DNA of 64,000 nt from Qipengyuania gaetbuli (GTDB lineage Bacteria; Pseudomonadota; Alphaproteobacteria; Sphingomonadales; Sphingomonadaceae), in assembly GCF_009827315.1 (NCBI RefSeq), contig NZ_WTYF01000004.1, positions 868,001-932,000 of the forward strand. Direction: 5' to 3'. The position numbers and the translations under genes are program-made. The notes under the pieces are model-generated. The model made no database searches, was not told the DNA's origin, and saw only the letters and a list, made by a program, of their open reading frames with translations. Below, in pieces: positions 34,956 through 43,909 of this stretch (positions are counted from its first letter, which is position 1; each line of letters starts with the position of its first letter).

Positions 34956-37673
34956 CTAGTCCTTCCCTGCCCCGAAGCTGCCGTCGATGCGGATGACTTC
35001 ACCGGTACCCGACGGGTTGCCGCGTTCGGCGCGGAACGTCCCGCCTGCCTCGGCAGCGCCGGGTCCGTAGAAGGCACCGTTCATCCGCCGCAGCCAGTCG
35101 CCCTGCTGTTCCTGCCCGGCGAAGGTCGAGCCGGTGATGAGGCCGCCAAGGGTGAAGCCTTCGAAGATCCGGTTCATCGGCGCACCGCTGCCGTTCTCCT
35201 GCAGGGAGAGGTTGCCGTTGAAATCGGCGAAATTGGCGGTGATCGATCCTCGTCCGAAGTCGGCGTTCAACCCGACGGTGCCGTAGTAAAGGTATATCAG
35301 GTTGCCGCCGGTCGTCGTATCGCGATCGACCTGGATGTAACCCATCGTCGCGCCGGTATAGGACGCCGTGCCGGTGGTCGGCATGTCCCTCGTCGGCAGG
35401 CCGGTAGAGAATACGTTGTAGTCCCACCCTGCGCTGCCGGAGACCGCACGCGAGGTGAAGAACACCCGGCCGAAATTCGAATAGGTCAGTGCCACCAGCG
35501 GGTTGGTGCCCTGTGCGTTGTTCACCTGGCTCACCCAATCGCGGAAGGTGCCGGTGGAATCCTGCAAGGTCTGCGAATAGTTGAAGAATCTGTCGGCTTC
35601 GTTGTTGCGCGAATCCGCGGTCGTATCGTCCAGCGTTACGTCCGGGAAGTTTGCGAAGCTGAGGATATAACCCTTGGTCGCGGGATCGTAGACGATGCCT
35701 GTGATCGCCCCGACATCCGATGTCTTGGAATCGTCCACCGCGGTAAGCGATGTGCGCGTCGTCAGGCTGGCGATGGAGCCTGCCGGCGGCGGGATCTTGG
35801 CCGGGTCGAGCACGCCCTTGAACGTGCCGATCGCCATGCCGTCGGCATCGCGGGTCGCAGTGAAGCTGCCGCCCAGCTCGCGTGCGCCGGGGCCGAAGAA
35901 CTGGCCCTTGCCGCTGCCGGTATAGTCGCCGATCCCGGTCATCGTGACCGTCCCGTTGAACTCGTTGCGGCCGGCAGCGATCTGGCCGTCCCAGATCCAG
36001 TTGCCCGTCGCGGTTTCGGAGAAGATGCCCGAGGCGGTCGCCCATTCGGCGTAATTGATGGGAACGTTGGCCGTCAGCTTGCCGGTGCCGAATTCCACCA
36101 GCAGTTCGCCGGTGCCGGAAATCACCATCGGGTTGCGATAGGCATTGTCGGCCGCCTGCCCGTCCACGCGCACGAGGTAGCTCGCGGTGCCGGTGGTCGG
36201 GATGTCGTTGAAGACGGTCGGGAAACCGAAGATGAAGGCGTTCAGGCGGAAATTGTCACCTTCGCGTACCAGCAGGTAATTCGACGCGACATAGTTGAAC
36301 GCATTGCCCAGGATCTGGTTTTCCGTGGCCGACCGGCTGAATTCGACCTGCTTGGTCGCTCCGAGGTTGATGAACTGCGCGATGTTCGCATCATAGGTCT
36401 CGGCCAGACCGTCGCCCCGGTAGATGTAGCGGTTCGTGTCGGCATCGTAGCGGATCGTGAACGGACCGTTCGTGACCGCGATGTCGCGGAAGTCACCCCT
36501 CTCGAAATTCGAGCCGAGCTGGTTGTCGAACTTGAACGTCATGACCGCTTCGGTGGTCGAGAACGTCTCGCTCTTGGTCAGCGGCGTGGCGAAGGTGCCG
36601 TTGCTGGTGTCGGCTGCGCCGCGGCGGCCCATGATGGTGCCCGTCGCTACACGTCCGGTCGAATCGCTGGCGGACCAGGACGCGCCGATTTCCTCGCCTG
36701 CCGGACCAAACAGCTTGCCCTGCAATGTTCCGTTGAAATGCTGGAACTGGGTGAAGACGAAATCGCCCGAGAAGCTGTTGGCGGAAGAGGACAGGGTGGC
36801 ATTGCTGGAGAAGTCGATCGTCTCGATCGACCTGCCATCAGCGATCAGGTCCATCTTGCCGATGATGATGATGTTGCCGGACCCGAAATCGACCGAGGCC
36901 GTGCCCCCGCCGGCAAGGCCGCGGATGGCGCTGAAATCGGTCATCGCCCCGATCAGGTCGATGTCGTAATTGGCCGAGCCGGTGCGCGGCACGTCCGCGT
37001 CCTTGGTCGGGATGCCGTATACGAAGGCATCGATCGAGCCCGAAGCGGTGGTGGTGCCGATATCGGTGCGCTGCCAGAAGGCGCTGCCGACATAGCGGTA
37101 AGTGAGCGGGCCCGAAGTGCCCGGCCGCGTCAGCGTGAGCGAGTCGGTCCGGTCGCCTGACCGCTTGATGTAGACCACCGCTCCGGCGCTTGACTGCGCG
37201 GTGTCGATATCGCTCGGCGAGAAGGTGATCGTGCCGGTCGGCGTGACGAGCGAATAGCTGCTCGTCGTCTCGTTGAAGGCGATGGTGGCCGTGGTCCCGG
37301 TCGTCGCCGTGCCGGTGGTGCCGCTCGCGTTGAAATTGGCAGCGATACGCGACGAAACGCCCTGGAACGTCTCCGACTTCAGCGGCCCGAGAAGGTCCGC
37401 ATTCGCAGTGGTGGGCGGCGGAGTGGGCGTCGGCGTGGGCGTGGGCGTGGGAGTAGGTGTCGGCGTAGGCGTCGGAGTGGGGGTCGGCGACGGTGTAGGC
37501 GTCGGCGACGGTGTAGGCGTAGGTGTCGGGGTGGGTGTCGGCGAAGGCGACGGCGTCCCGGTCGGCGGAGGCGTGCTACGCGGCGGGCTCGACCCTCCAC
37601 CGCAAGCTGCAAGAGACATGGCAAGCGCAAGGGCGGAGGCCGAAGAGGCCTTCGCAACAACAGTCGACTTCAT
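34956..37673 (-). CDS. Surface lipoprotein with Pro/Thr stalk and three TbpB-like barrel modules
   Basis: A 905-residue lipoprotein. The signal ends in a lipobox (LAAC, Cys24). Residues about 35-90 are an almost pure Pro-Thr repeat, a likely stalk. Three modules follow (about 92-355, 360-620, 625-905). Each has a handle-like part, a (V/I/M)PxTG(S/T)AxY motif near its middle and a barrel-like end with FGPAGEEIGASW, FGPGARELGGSF or YGPGAAEAGGTF. That ending resembles the transferrin-binding-protein B/Slam-substrate barrel, in which (Y/F)GPxAxExGGxF is conserved. The gene starts 36 bases downstream of a Slam homologue, so it is very probably displayed on the cell surface by it. Ligand unknown. 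Confidence 0.85.
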   Translation of the reverse strand: MKSTVVAKASSASALALAMSLAACGGGSSPPRSTPPPTGTPSPSPTPTPTPTPTPSPTPTPSPTPTPTPTPTPTPTPTPTPTPTPPPTTANADLLGPLKSETFQGVSSRIAANFNASGTTGTATTGTTATIAFNETTSSYSLVTPTGTITFSPSDIDTAQSSAGAVVYIKRSGDRTDSLTLTRPGTSGPLTYRYVGSAFWQRTDIGTTTASGSIDAFVYGIPTKDADVPRTGSANYDIDLIGAMTDFSAIRGLAGGGTASVDFGSGNIIIIGKMDLIADGRSIETIDFSSNATLSSSANSFSGDFVFTQFQHFNGTLQGKLFGPAGEEIGASWSASDSTGRVATGTIMGRRGAADTSNGTFATPLTKSETFSTTEAVMTFKFDNQLGSNFERGDFRDIAVTNGPFTIRYDADTNRYIYRGDGLAETYDANIAQFINLGATKQVEFSRSATENQILGNAFNYVASNYLLVREGDNFRLNAFIFGFPTVFNDIPTTGTASYLVRVDGQAADNAYRNPMVISGTGELLVEFGTGKLTANVPINYAEWATASGIFSETATGNWIWDGQIAAGRNEFNGTVTMTGIGDYTGSGKGQFFGPGARELGGSFTATRDADGMAIGTFKGVLDPAKIPPPAGSIASLTTRTSLTAVDDSKTSDVGAITGIVYDPATKGYILSFANFPDVTLDDTTADSRNNEADRFFNYSQTLQDSTGTFRDWVSQVNNAQGTNPLVALTYSNFGRVFFTSRAVSGSAGWDYNVFSTGLPTRDMPTTGTASYTGATMGYIQVDRDTTTGGNLIYLYYGTVGLNADFGRGSITANFADFNGNLSLQENGSGAPMNRIFEGFTLGGLITGSTFAGQEQQGDWLRRMNGAFYGPGAAEAGGTFRAERGNPSGTGEVIRIDGSFGAGKD
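37413..37565. repeat. Hexanucleotide-type repeat tract coding for Pro-Thr stalk
   Basis: About 150 bases of imperfect GGCGTG/GGTGTC/GGAGTG-type hexamers on the plus strand, encoding the Pro-Thr run of the surface lipoprotein on the minus strand. Such tracts change length easily by slippage in multiples of six bases, which keeps the frame. Confidence 0.85.
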
Positions 37674-37709
37674 GATTTGGTTATGCCCCCAAGACGCCGA
37701 AGCGTGACC

Positions 37710-39047
37710 CTAAAACGCCGCAGCGACTCCGATCTCTCCGGCAAGACGATTGTATTTATATATACCGACGGTTGAAAGATTTTTTTCGTATTCGACCTTA
37801 ACGACCGGCGCGAAGTTCCCGAGGCGCAAAGTCCTCAGCGTTCCGGACAAAGCAACCGAGAAGCGGTCGTCTACGCGCCGCTCGGGAAACAGCAGTAGTC
37901 GCCGGTCCGCCTCGAGGTGCGAATAGCCCAGATCGAGCACGGCGGTGACCGAGCCGAATTCGCGGTAGAGGTATCCGTCGATACCGCCCGTGACATTGGC
38001 ATATCCCGGATCGCGCGCGCCGGTACGCACCGCCATCAGGTTCGCGCCCAGCCCGCTGCGCGCATCGAGCGCGAGGTCCACACCGCTCCGCAGCGCCAGC
38101 CGCGTGCCGTCCTGCAGATCGTTGCGGCGGTTGTCATTGTCCGTGACCGTGGCGGAAACGCGCAGCTGCGCGGTGTCTGAAACCGGCAGACGGTAATCGG
38201 CGGTCGCCCCGACAGTCAGCGAATAGCTTTCCTGCCCGAACCAGCGGTGCGACGCGGTGGCGGCCACATCCAGCGTTCCGCCCCACAGCCGGTATTGCGG
38301 TCCTGCCTGCAGGGCGACGATGTAATCGTCGAACTGGCTTTCCCTGTAGACATCGCCGCTCGCCGACAGGCGCAGCAGCAGGTCGGACCGCCTGTCGATC
38401 CCGACCTTGCCGAACAGCTGCCCCTGCAGCGACAGGCCGACGCCGGAGGTTTCCTGCGCATCCTCGTCGAGAGTGAAATCGCCCAGGATCGTATCGAGCG
38501 TGTCGGAACGCGTGGCGCGGTTGATATTGCTGTCGGGCGCCAGCGCGACACGGAAGCTGGCGCCGAACGGTCGCTGCGCGGTGAGCGCCTGCGCATAGAA
38601 GCGCACCATCTGCTCTACCTCGGGCGGCAGGCCGGCTGCCTGCGCCGCACGCAATTCGCGGCTCGCTTCGCCAAGGTTGCCCATCATGGCCTGCATCCGC
38701 GCCAGTTCGATGCGGACGCGTGCATTGCCGGGTTCTTCGTCGAGGATCTGGCGGAACAGGACGGCGGCATCCGCATAGCGCTGCTGCAGGTCCGCGCGCA
38801 GCATGGCGAGGCGGAACAGCGCTTCGCGTTTCAGCGGGCCTTCCTCATTCTCCGCCAGTGCCTCGTAGGCCTGCGCGGCAAGGTCCAGTTCGCCGCGATC
38901 GCGCGCGGCGTCGGCCACGGCGAAGAGTTCGGCATTGGTCAGCTCGACGCTTTGCGCACCGGCGACGGCGTCTTGTGCGTGCAAGGGCGCACCGACAAGG
39001 CAGGACAGGACCGGACCAAGAAGAAAGACGCGACGCACGCGCTGCAA
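37710..39047 (-). CDS. Surface lipoprotein assembly modifier (Slam)
   Basis: A 445-residue outer-membrane protein with a signal peptide (cleavage near LHAQD). The N-terminal part (about 35-155) is made of TPR-like helices (AAQAYEALAENEEG, FRLAMLRADLQQRYADAAVLFRQIL). The remainder is a beta-barrel starting SFRVALAPDSNINRAT, the signature opening of the Slam/DUF560 barrel, and ending in an aromatic residue (GVAAAF). Slam proteins of Neisseria move TbpB-type lipoproteins across the outer membrane. Its partner is the lipoprotein gene immediately downstream, co-directional with a 36-base gap. Confidence 0.9.
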   Translation of the reverse strand: MQRVRRVFLLGPVLSCLVGAPLHAQDAVAGAQSVELTNAELFAVADAARDRGELDLAAQAYEALAENEEGPLKREALFRLAMLRADLQQRYADAAVLFRQILDEEPGNARVRIELARMQAMMGNLGEASRELRAAQAAGLPPEVEQMVRFYAQALTAQRPFGASFRVALAPDSNINRATRSDTLDTILGDFTLDEDAQETSGVGLSLQGQLFGKVGIDRRSDLLLRLSASGDVYRESQFDDYIVALQAGPQYRLWGGTLDVAATASHRWFGQESYSLTVGATADYRLPVSDTAQLRVSATVTDNDNRRNDLQDGTRLALRSGVDLALDARSGLGANLMAVRTGARDPGYANVTGGIDGYLYREFGSVTAVLDLGYSHLEADRRLLLFPERRVDDRFSVALSGTLRTLRLGNFAPVVKVEYEKNLSTVGIYKYNRLAGEIGVAAAF

Positions 39048-39430
39048 TTAGCGGGGCGCGTGGCTATCACCGAACATATTCGTTTATCCTGCACATAATC
39101 GGCGGGATTGATGCAGTTTTACATCAACCAGACCCGCCTTTGAGAAAGGCTTCGCGTGGTAATATTTGATGCAGGCATCTCACCGACCGAAGTACCGGGC
39201 TCTCGCAGGATGGGAAAAATCGCACAGGGTCTTGCTGCTAAAACGGCCAAAGGCGTGCAACGCACTGCCGCGCGGAGGAATTCGGTCAAAGTCCGTGCAC
39301 TGGCCATCTGGTGAGAGAAAGCCCACGGCTCGGTGTAGGACAGGGTCTGCTATCGCATGAGCGGAGCGAATTGCGGACATTCCGCTAGCGACCCGATTGC
39401 AGACGTTCGTGGAACCGTTAGTCTAACGCG
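39048..39430. other. Intergenic region, AT-richer, no gene seen
   Basis: About 380 bases upstream of the divergent Slam gene and the hypothetical lipoprotein gene. It contains a 6-bp dyad TTGATG-N8-CATCAA (39108-39127), about 60 bases upstream of the Slam start, that could be an operator, and a small palindrome GCGGACATTCCGC (39373-39385). No convincing coding frame was found. Confidence 0.45.
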
Positions 39431-39988
39431 ATGTCGCGCCAATTTTTTCTCACGATTGCATTGATATTTGTGAGTGCCTGTTCCGACGCTGGAGCAGAGC
39501 AAGGCGTTTCGCGAGATCACGAGAAAATAGTCCGCGCCGTTCTGATCGCACAGCCCGATGTAGCGACGCAGCACCGCGAGTTCGTTGCTGAATATCCCGA
39601 CGAAGCCAGCTGGCTGGATAGGTTTCTCGATTATCGGCTTTGCGTTGCTCGTGAGACCGCAGGCACCGACGATGATTTTGAACGCACCGAATGGAAAGCG
39701 GGCGAGCCGCCACCTGATTTCGCGATCTACAGCGATCGTTGGGAGGAGTCGCACTCGCGCCAAAACATCCCTGGCGACGTGCTACCCGAACATCTTCGTT
39801 GGGACGCAACTCTATCCTTTTGCCCAAGTGGCGTGCTGCGCATTGGCAATCCCATCATTCAGGGCGACAGATCCGTCGTCTACGTTGAAAACTCATCCAG
39901 CGTCCATGGCTGGGCGGGGGAAATCGAGTTGATCAGAGATGGTGACGAATGGATCGTCCAAGAAGAACGGAATTGGTGGCAGACATAG
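39431..39988 (+). CDS. Hypothetical lipoprotein
   Basis: A 185-residue protein with a lipoprotein signal ending VSAC (Cys17). The mature part is acidic with several Trp and two further Cys. The ending DGDEWIVQEERNWW looks like a compact beta domain. I do not recognise a family. Base composition is visibly more AT-rich than the flanking genes, suggesting later acquisition. It stands alone between the Slam cassette (divergent) and the nspC gene (convergent). Confidence 0.6.
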   Translation: MSRQFFLTIALIFVSACSDAGAEQGVSRDHEKIVRAVLIAQPDVATQHREFVAEYPDEASWLDRFLDYRLCVARETAGTDDDFERTEWKAGEPPPDFAIYSDRWEESHSRQNIPGDVLPEHLRWDATLSFCPSGVLRIGNPIIQGDRSVVYVENSSSVHGWAGEIELIRDGDEWIVQEERNWWQT

Positions 39989-40075
39989 TCACATCATATG
40001 TCCGCTAACCACCCAAAACCAGATATTCGTGCGCCGATGTGTTTCCACTGAATCCTGCCGTCCGGCGGCAGTCCC

Positions 40076-41254
40076 TCAGCTCAGCCGGTCGCGGAAGGTC
40101 TCGTAGCCGAACTCCTTCACCAGCTCGAGCTGGTCGGTGTCGCTGTCCCACAGCCAGATACTGGGCAGCTGCACGCCATTGAAGGTGTTGGTCTTGACCA
40201 TCGAATAATGCGCCTGGTCGAGGAAGGCGAAGCGCTTGCCGATCTCCGCGCCGCCCGGGATGCGGTAGTCGCCGATCACGTCGCCTGCGAGGCACGAAGG
40301 GCCGCCGATGCGCACTTCGGGCGTCTCTTGGTCGGTCGCCTCGCCAAGCATGGCCGGGCGATAGGGCGCCTCGATCACGTCGGGCATGTGGCAGGTGGCG
40401 GAAATGTCCGCCACCGCGACCGGCAGGCCGTTGTATCCGGTGTCGAGGATCGTGCCGACGAGGATGCCGGCATCCAGCGCCACCGCCTCGCCCGGTTCTA
40501 AATAGATTTCCGCGCCCGTGTCTTCCTTGGCGTCACGCAGGAACTCGACGAGTTCCTCGCGCTGGTAGTCGGCGCGTGTGATGTGGTGGCCGCCGCCCAT
40601 GTTGATCCACTTGAGCTGCCCGAACCACGGCTCGATCGCGTCGAACACCTTGTCCCAGGTCTCATGCAGCGGCTCGAAATCCTGTTCGCACAGATTGTGA
40701 AAGTGGATGCCGTCGACATGCTCCATGATCTCGGGCGTCAGCTGGTCGATCGGAAAGCCGAGCCGGCTGCCGGGGCTGGAGGGATCGTAGCGCGGCACTT
40801 CGCCGGTGGGATGCTGCGGATTGATGCGCAAGCCCACGTCGAAGCTCTGCCCCGCCGCGCGCGCCGCTTCGAGGATCAGCGAGGCGCGTTCGAGCTGGCC
40901 GGGGGAATTGAAGATGACGTGGTCGGACAGGCGGCAGACCTCTTCCAGTTCCTCCGGCTTGTAGGCGGCGGAATAGGTGGCGATCTCGCCGTCGTAGAAT
41001 TCGCTAGCTAGCCGCGCTTCCCACAGGCCCGAGGTGCACACGCCGTCGAGATACTCGCCGATGATGGGCGCGGTGGCCCACATGGAGAATGCCTTCAGCG
41101 CGGCGAGCACCTTGATGTCGGCGGCATCGCGGATGTCGGCGAGCACCTGGCAATTGGCGCGCAGCTTGGCCGCATCCACCACGAATGCGGGGCTGTCCAC
41201 GCGGGAGAGGTCGAAATGGGCAAGGGCCCCCGGATCGCCGGCTTTGGTTTCCAT
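40076..41254 (-). CDS. nspC: Carboxynorspermidine/carboxyspermidine decarboxylase
   Basis: A 392-residue PLP enzyme of the alanine racemase-fold decarboxylases. The PLP lysine is in VLAALKAFS, and GIHFHNLCEQ, WINMGGGHHITR, YLEPGEA and FLDQAHYSMVKTNTFNG are typical of NspC. It removes CO2 from carboxy(nor)spermidine to give spermidine or norspermidine in the aspartate semialdehyde-dependent polyamine route. The dehydrogenase for the previous step is at 43910-45121 on the same strand. The start METKAGD at 41254 fits the family. Confidence 0.95.
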   Translation of the reverse strand: METKAGDPGALAHFDLSRVDSPAFVVDAAKLRANCQVLADIRDAADIKVLAALKAFSMWATAPIIGEYLDGVCTSGLWEARLASEFYDGEIATYSAAYKPEELEEVCRLSDHVIFNSPGQLERASLILEAARAAGQSFDVGLRINPQHPTGEVPRYDPSSPGSRLGFPIDQLTPEIMEHVDGIHFHNLCEQDFEPLHETWDKVFDAIEPWFGQLKWINMGGGHHITRADYQREELVEFLRDAKEDTGAEIYLEPGEAVALDAGILVGTILDTGYNGLPVAVADISATCHMPDVIEAPYRPAMLGEATDQETPEVRIGGPSCLAGDVIGDYRIPGGAEIGKRFAFLDQAHYSMVKTNTFNGVQLPSIWLWDSDTDQLELVKEFGYETFRDRLS

Positions 41255-41294
41255 GGGGCGCGACTTAGGGTGCGCAGGGGCCGAGGGGAAGAGG

Positions 41295-42275
41295 CTAGTC
41301 GCTCGCTCCGCCCGCAGGCGCATCCACACCGAAACGGATCACGCGGTTGCCGTAAACGTCGATCATGTAGGCGCGCCCCGCACTGTCGAGCGCGATGTCG
41401 TGGCCGAGGCTCGCACCCTCGCCCTCCAGCGCGAGGTCGAAGCTGCGCTCCACCGTGCCGTCGGGCCGGTAGACGCGGACCATGGCGCCGGTGCGGTCGA
41501 GCATGTCGCGCCCTTCCACCGCCAGCACCCAGCCCCCGCCGAGCGGTTTGACGCTGTAGGTATGGCCGCGCTCCAGCCCGCGCCACTGGCCGAGCGGTTC
41601 GCCTTCGGTCGAGAAGACGGAAATCCGCGCATTCTCGCGATCCGCGACATAGACCAGCTCGCCATCGGTGGAGACCGCGTGGGGCAGGTCGAGTTCGCCC
41701 GCATCCTCTCCCGGACCGCCCCATTCGCCGAGGTACTTGCCCTCGCGGTCGAACAGCGCGAGGCGGGTGTTCACATAACCGTCTGCGACAAGCACCCTGT
41801 CACCGAGGAAAGCGATGTCGGCGGGCCGTCCGAAGTGATTGCCATCCTCCCCGCTTTCGCCGCGCACGCCCATGACCAGCTCTTCCTCGCCGTCGTGCGA
41901 GAAGCGCAGCACCTGCTCGCGCGCGACATCGGTGATCCAGATGTCATCCTCTGCATCCACCGACAGGCCGTGCGGCATGATGAACTGCCCCGCGCCCCAG
42001 CGCGCCAGCAACTGCCCGTCCTGCGAGAACATGAAGACCGCGTCCTCGGCGATCGGCTCGGTGGTGAAAGGTTCTTCCCATTCGCGGCCCGCGCGGTGGA
42101 GGACGAAGACATGGCCGTGGCTGTCGATATCGACCGCGCTCGGCTGGCCGAACACCACATCGGCCGGAACCACCGGCCAGTCGGCATCCACCTCGGCCCG
42201 CGGCGCTTCCTCGCGCGGGGCGCTGCTGCAGGACGCCAGCAACGCGGCGCCGATGATAACGTGAAATCCCCTCAT
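41295..42275 (-). CDS. NHL-repeat lipoprotein (beta-propeller)
   Basis: A 326-residue lipoprotein (lipobox near LLASC, Cys16) built from about six NHL-type blades, e.g. QPSAVDIDSHGHVFVLHR, MPHGLSVDAEDDIWITD, RPADIAFLGDRVLVADGYVNTRLALFD and LGHDIALDSAGRAYMIDVYGNRV. It resembles peptidyl-alpha-hydroxyglycine alpha-amidating lyase-like propellers, but amidating activity is not implied. It lies 40 bases upstream of nspC on the same strand, so it may be co-transcribed. Probable location: periplasmic face of a membrane. Confidence 0.85.
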   Translation of the reverse strand: MRGFHVIIGAALLASCSSAPREEAPRAEVDADWPVVPADVVFGQPSAVDIDSHGHVFVLHRAGREWEEPFTTEPIAEDAVFMFSQDGQLLARWGAGQFIMPHGLSVDAEDDIWITDVAREQVLRFSHDGEEELVMGVRGESGEDGNHFGRPADIAFLGDRVLVADGYVNTRLALFDREGKYLGEWGGPGEDAGELDLPHAVSTDGELVYVADRENARISVFSTEGEPLGQWRGLERGHTYSVKPLGGGWVLAVEGRDMLDRTGAMVRVYRPDGTVERSFDLALEGEGASLGHDIALDSAGRAYMIDVYGNRVIRFGVDAPAGGASD

Positions 42276-42379
42276 GGGAGGGGAGGATTACGCGCCTGCC
42301 GCCCTGCCGCAAGCCCGAACACGAAGAAGGGCGGGAACGGCCTTCGCCGCCCCGCCCCCTTTTGCCCTGGCGAAAAGGA

Positions 42380-43012
42380 TTACTTCTCTTCGTCCGCCCG
42401 GTAGACCAGCGCCCGCACGGCTCCCTCGTAGGAGAAACCGCGCGACATCATCGCCTCGTGCCCGCTGCGCCAGTTGGACGCACCGAAACCGGTGTAGATG
42501 GTGGTGACCGACGTACCGGCCACGATGGTGTCGTGGCTCTGCCCGATGGGTTCGGGATCGACCGTCACTAGCGCGTAACGCTCGTTCTCCTGCGGCACGA
42601 ACTGTACCGACAGGAGGCCCGGACGGAACATGTACTGGTCGCGCGTGAAGGCACGGGTTTCCGCGCCTTCGGCATCGAGCAGCACCACCCGCGGCGAGAG
42701 CACGCGGGCCAGTTCCAGCCCCGCACCCAGTTCCACCATCTTGGTCCTGCCGTCATCCGGCAGGGCAAAGACCATATAGGGCGCGGAAACGCCGTTGCGT
42801 TCGAGGCACGGACCCGACGCGGAGAGCTGGCTGTCAAGCACCCAGATCTTCTTGTCCTTGTCCGGCGTCAGGCTGACTGCCGTCACCGTTTCCGGCGTAG
42901 TCACGCAGTCCGCCCGGTCGAACGACAGCGTTGCCGGATAGCTCGGCACCGTGGTCGCACAGCCGGCCAGCATGGCCGAAGCTGCTGCAAGAAGAAGCAG
43001 TTTGGTCCGCAT
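42380..43012 (-). CDS. Hypothetical lipoprotein
   Basis: A 210-residue protein with signal MRTKLLLLAAASAML and lipobox AGC (Cys18). The mature part is beta-rich with two further Cys (in RADCVT and GPCLERN). The family is not recognised. It begins 11 bases downstream of another lipoprotein gene, so the two form an operon and perhaps a complex at the envelope. The ATG at 43012 is required to start with the signal peptide; the open frame upstream is antisense overlap. Confidence 0.72.
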   Translation of the reverse strand: MRTKLLLLAAASAMLAGCATTVPSYPATLSFDRADCVTTPETVTAVSLTPDKDKKIWVLDSQLSASGPCLERNGVSAPYMVFALPDDGRTKMVELGAGLELARVLSPRVVLLDAEGAETRAFTRDQYMFRPGLLSVQFVPQENERYALVTVDPEPIGQSHDTIVAGTSVTTIYTGFGASNWRSGHEAMMSRGFSYEGAVRALVYRADEEK

Positions 43013-43023
43013 CGCGGCCTCCC

Positions 43024-43719
43024 TTACTTCATTAGGCGGACAGCGGCGTCTGCAACCTGCTTGAGCGCATCGTCGATACCTTCGGCGAGACGTTCGGGCT
43101 GCGAGATCATGTCCTCGCGGTTCTGGAACACGAATTCCGGGTTCGGCGCGAGCGTGACGATGCCTGCCTGCGCGTCGACCGGATTGTAGACGATGCGGTT
43201 TTCCATCAGCGTCTTGCCGGTCGCTGCATCGATCATCTTCACGTCGGCCGCGACGGTCGGACGCCACAGCTGGTTACCGGCGTTGACATAGCCGTAGCCG
43301 GTCACGTTGAAGTCGATCAGAGCCTGCGTACCGGCGGGTGCCGCCGGATATTTTTCAAGGAAAGCGCGCTTTTCGCGGTCCGGACCCTGGAGCATCGCGC
43401 CCTTGATGCCGGCATCGGCAAGCGCGCCGATCAGGTGGGCTTCGAAAGTGGCTTCGGGCGTGTGGTTCACGCTGGCGAGCGCTTCGTTCACGCGGTCCTT
43501 GCGCGAATCCTGCACACCGGCGTCAATCAGCGCACCGAGCAGGCCGAAGTTGCCCATGGTGGAGGCCGCTTCGTAAGCGATCGCTTCATCGGGAAGCGTG
43601 TCGTCGACGATACCGACCGAAGTCACCGGAACGGCGGGCGCAGTGTAGGGCGTGCCGACATAGGGCGACGCGCAGGCGCCAAGGCTCAGCAGCCCGAGGG
43701 CTGCAATCGATTCTTTCAT
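43024..43719 (-). CDS. Hypothetical lipoprotein
   Basis: A 231-residue protein with lipobox LGAC (Cys16). The mature domain carries VPVTSVGIVDD, ALIDFNVTGYGYVNAGNQLWRPTVAADVKMID, LMENRIVYNP and a helical end (AEGIDDALKQVADAAVRLM). This layout, an alpha/beta domain resembling TolB-N/GNA1162-like secreted lipoproteins, suggests an envelope assembly or maintenance role, but I cannot name the family. It is first in a two-gene unit with the lipoprotein gene at 42380. Confidence 0.72.
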   Translation of the reverse strand: MKESIAALGLLSLGACASPYVGTPYTAPAVPVTSVGIVDDTLPDEAIAYEAASTMGNFGLLGALIDAGVQDSRKDRVNEALASVNHTPEATFEAHLIGALADAGIKGAMLQGPDREKRAFLEKYPAAPAGTQALIDFNVTGYGYVNAGNQLWRPTVAADVKMIDAATGKTLMENRIVYNPVDAQAGIVTLAPNPEFVFQNREDMISQPERLAEGIDDALKQVADAAVRLMK

Positions 43720-43842
43720 GGAAATACGTACCCCTCTAGACCGGGCGAATTATTCCGTCCCGGTGTCCCTGTTAGACGCGCGCAGGTATATATATTCGCC
43801 AAATCCGGTCAATCGTATTCACGCGAGTATTCGGGGCAGAAA

Positions 43843-43876
43843 AAAGCCGGCGTGACCGCAAGGATACGCCGGCTTT
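43843..43876 (-). terminator. Intrinsic terminator after carboxynorspermidine synthase gene
   Basis: Arms AAAGCCGGCGT and ACGCCGGCTTT (11 bp) with a 12-base loop. Read on the minus strand the stem runs into further Ts, so it ends the gene at 43910-45121 and isolates it from the lipoprotein genes. Confidence 0.85.
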
Positions 43877-43909
43877 AACTTGGGTTAAGTTCCGGAAATA
43901 CGGATAGGG

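Noticed and set aside
33759..37160. 1133-codon plus-strand open frame
   Set aside because: It is antisense to lysS and to most of the surface lipoprotein gene, whose products are recognisable; the plus-strand product is His/Arg/Val-rich with no domain. GC-rich DNA often leaves such antisense frames open.
37413..37565. CRISPR-like appearance of regular repeats
   Set aside because: Repeats are six-base units without spacers and lie inside a coding gene as a Pro-Thr run; no cas genes nearby.
39363..39390. GCGGACATTCCGC palindrome as an operator
   Set aside because: Only 5-bp arms, in a region that looks like degraded intergenic sequence; not enough to call a site.
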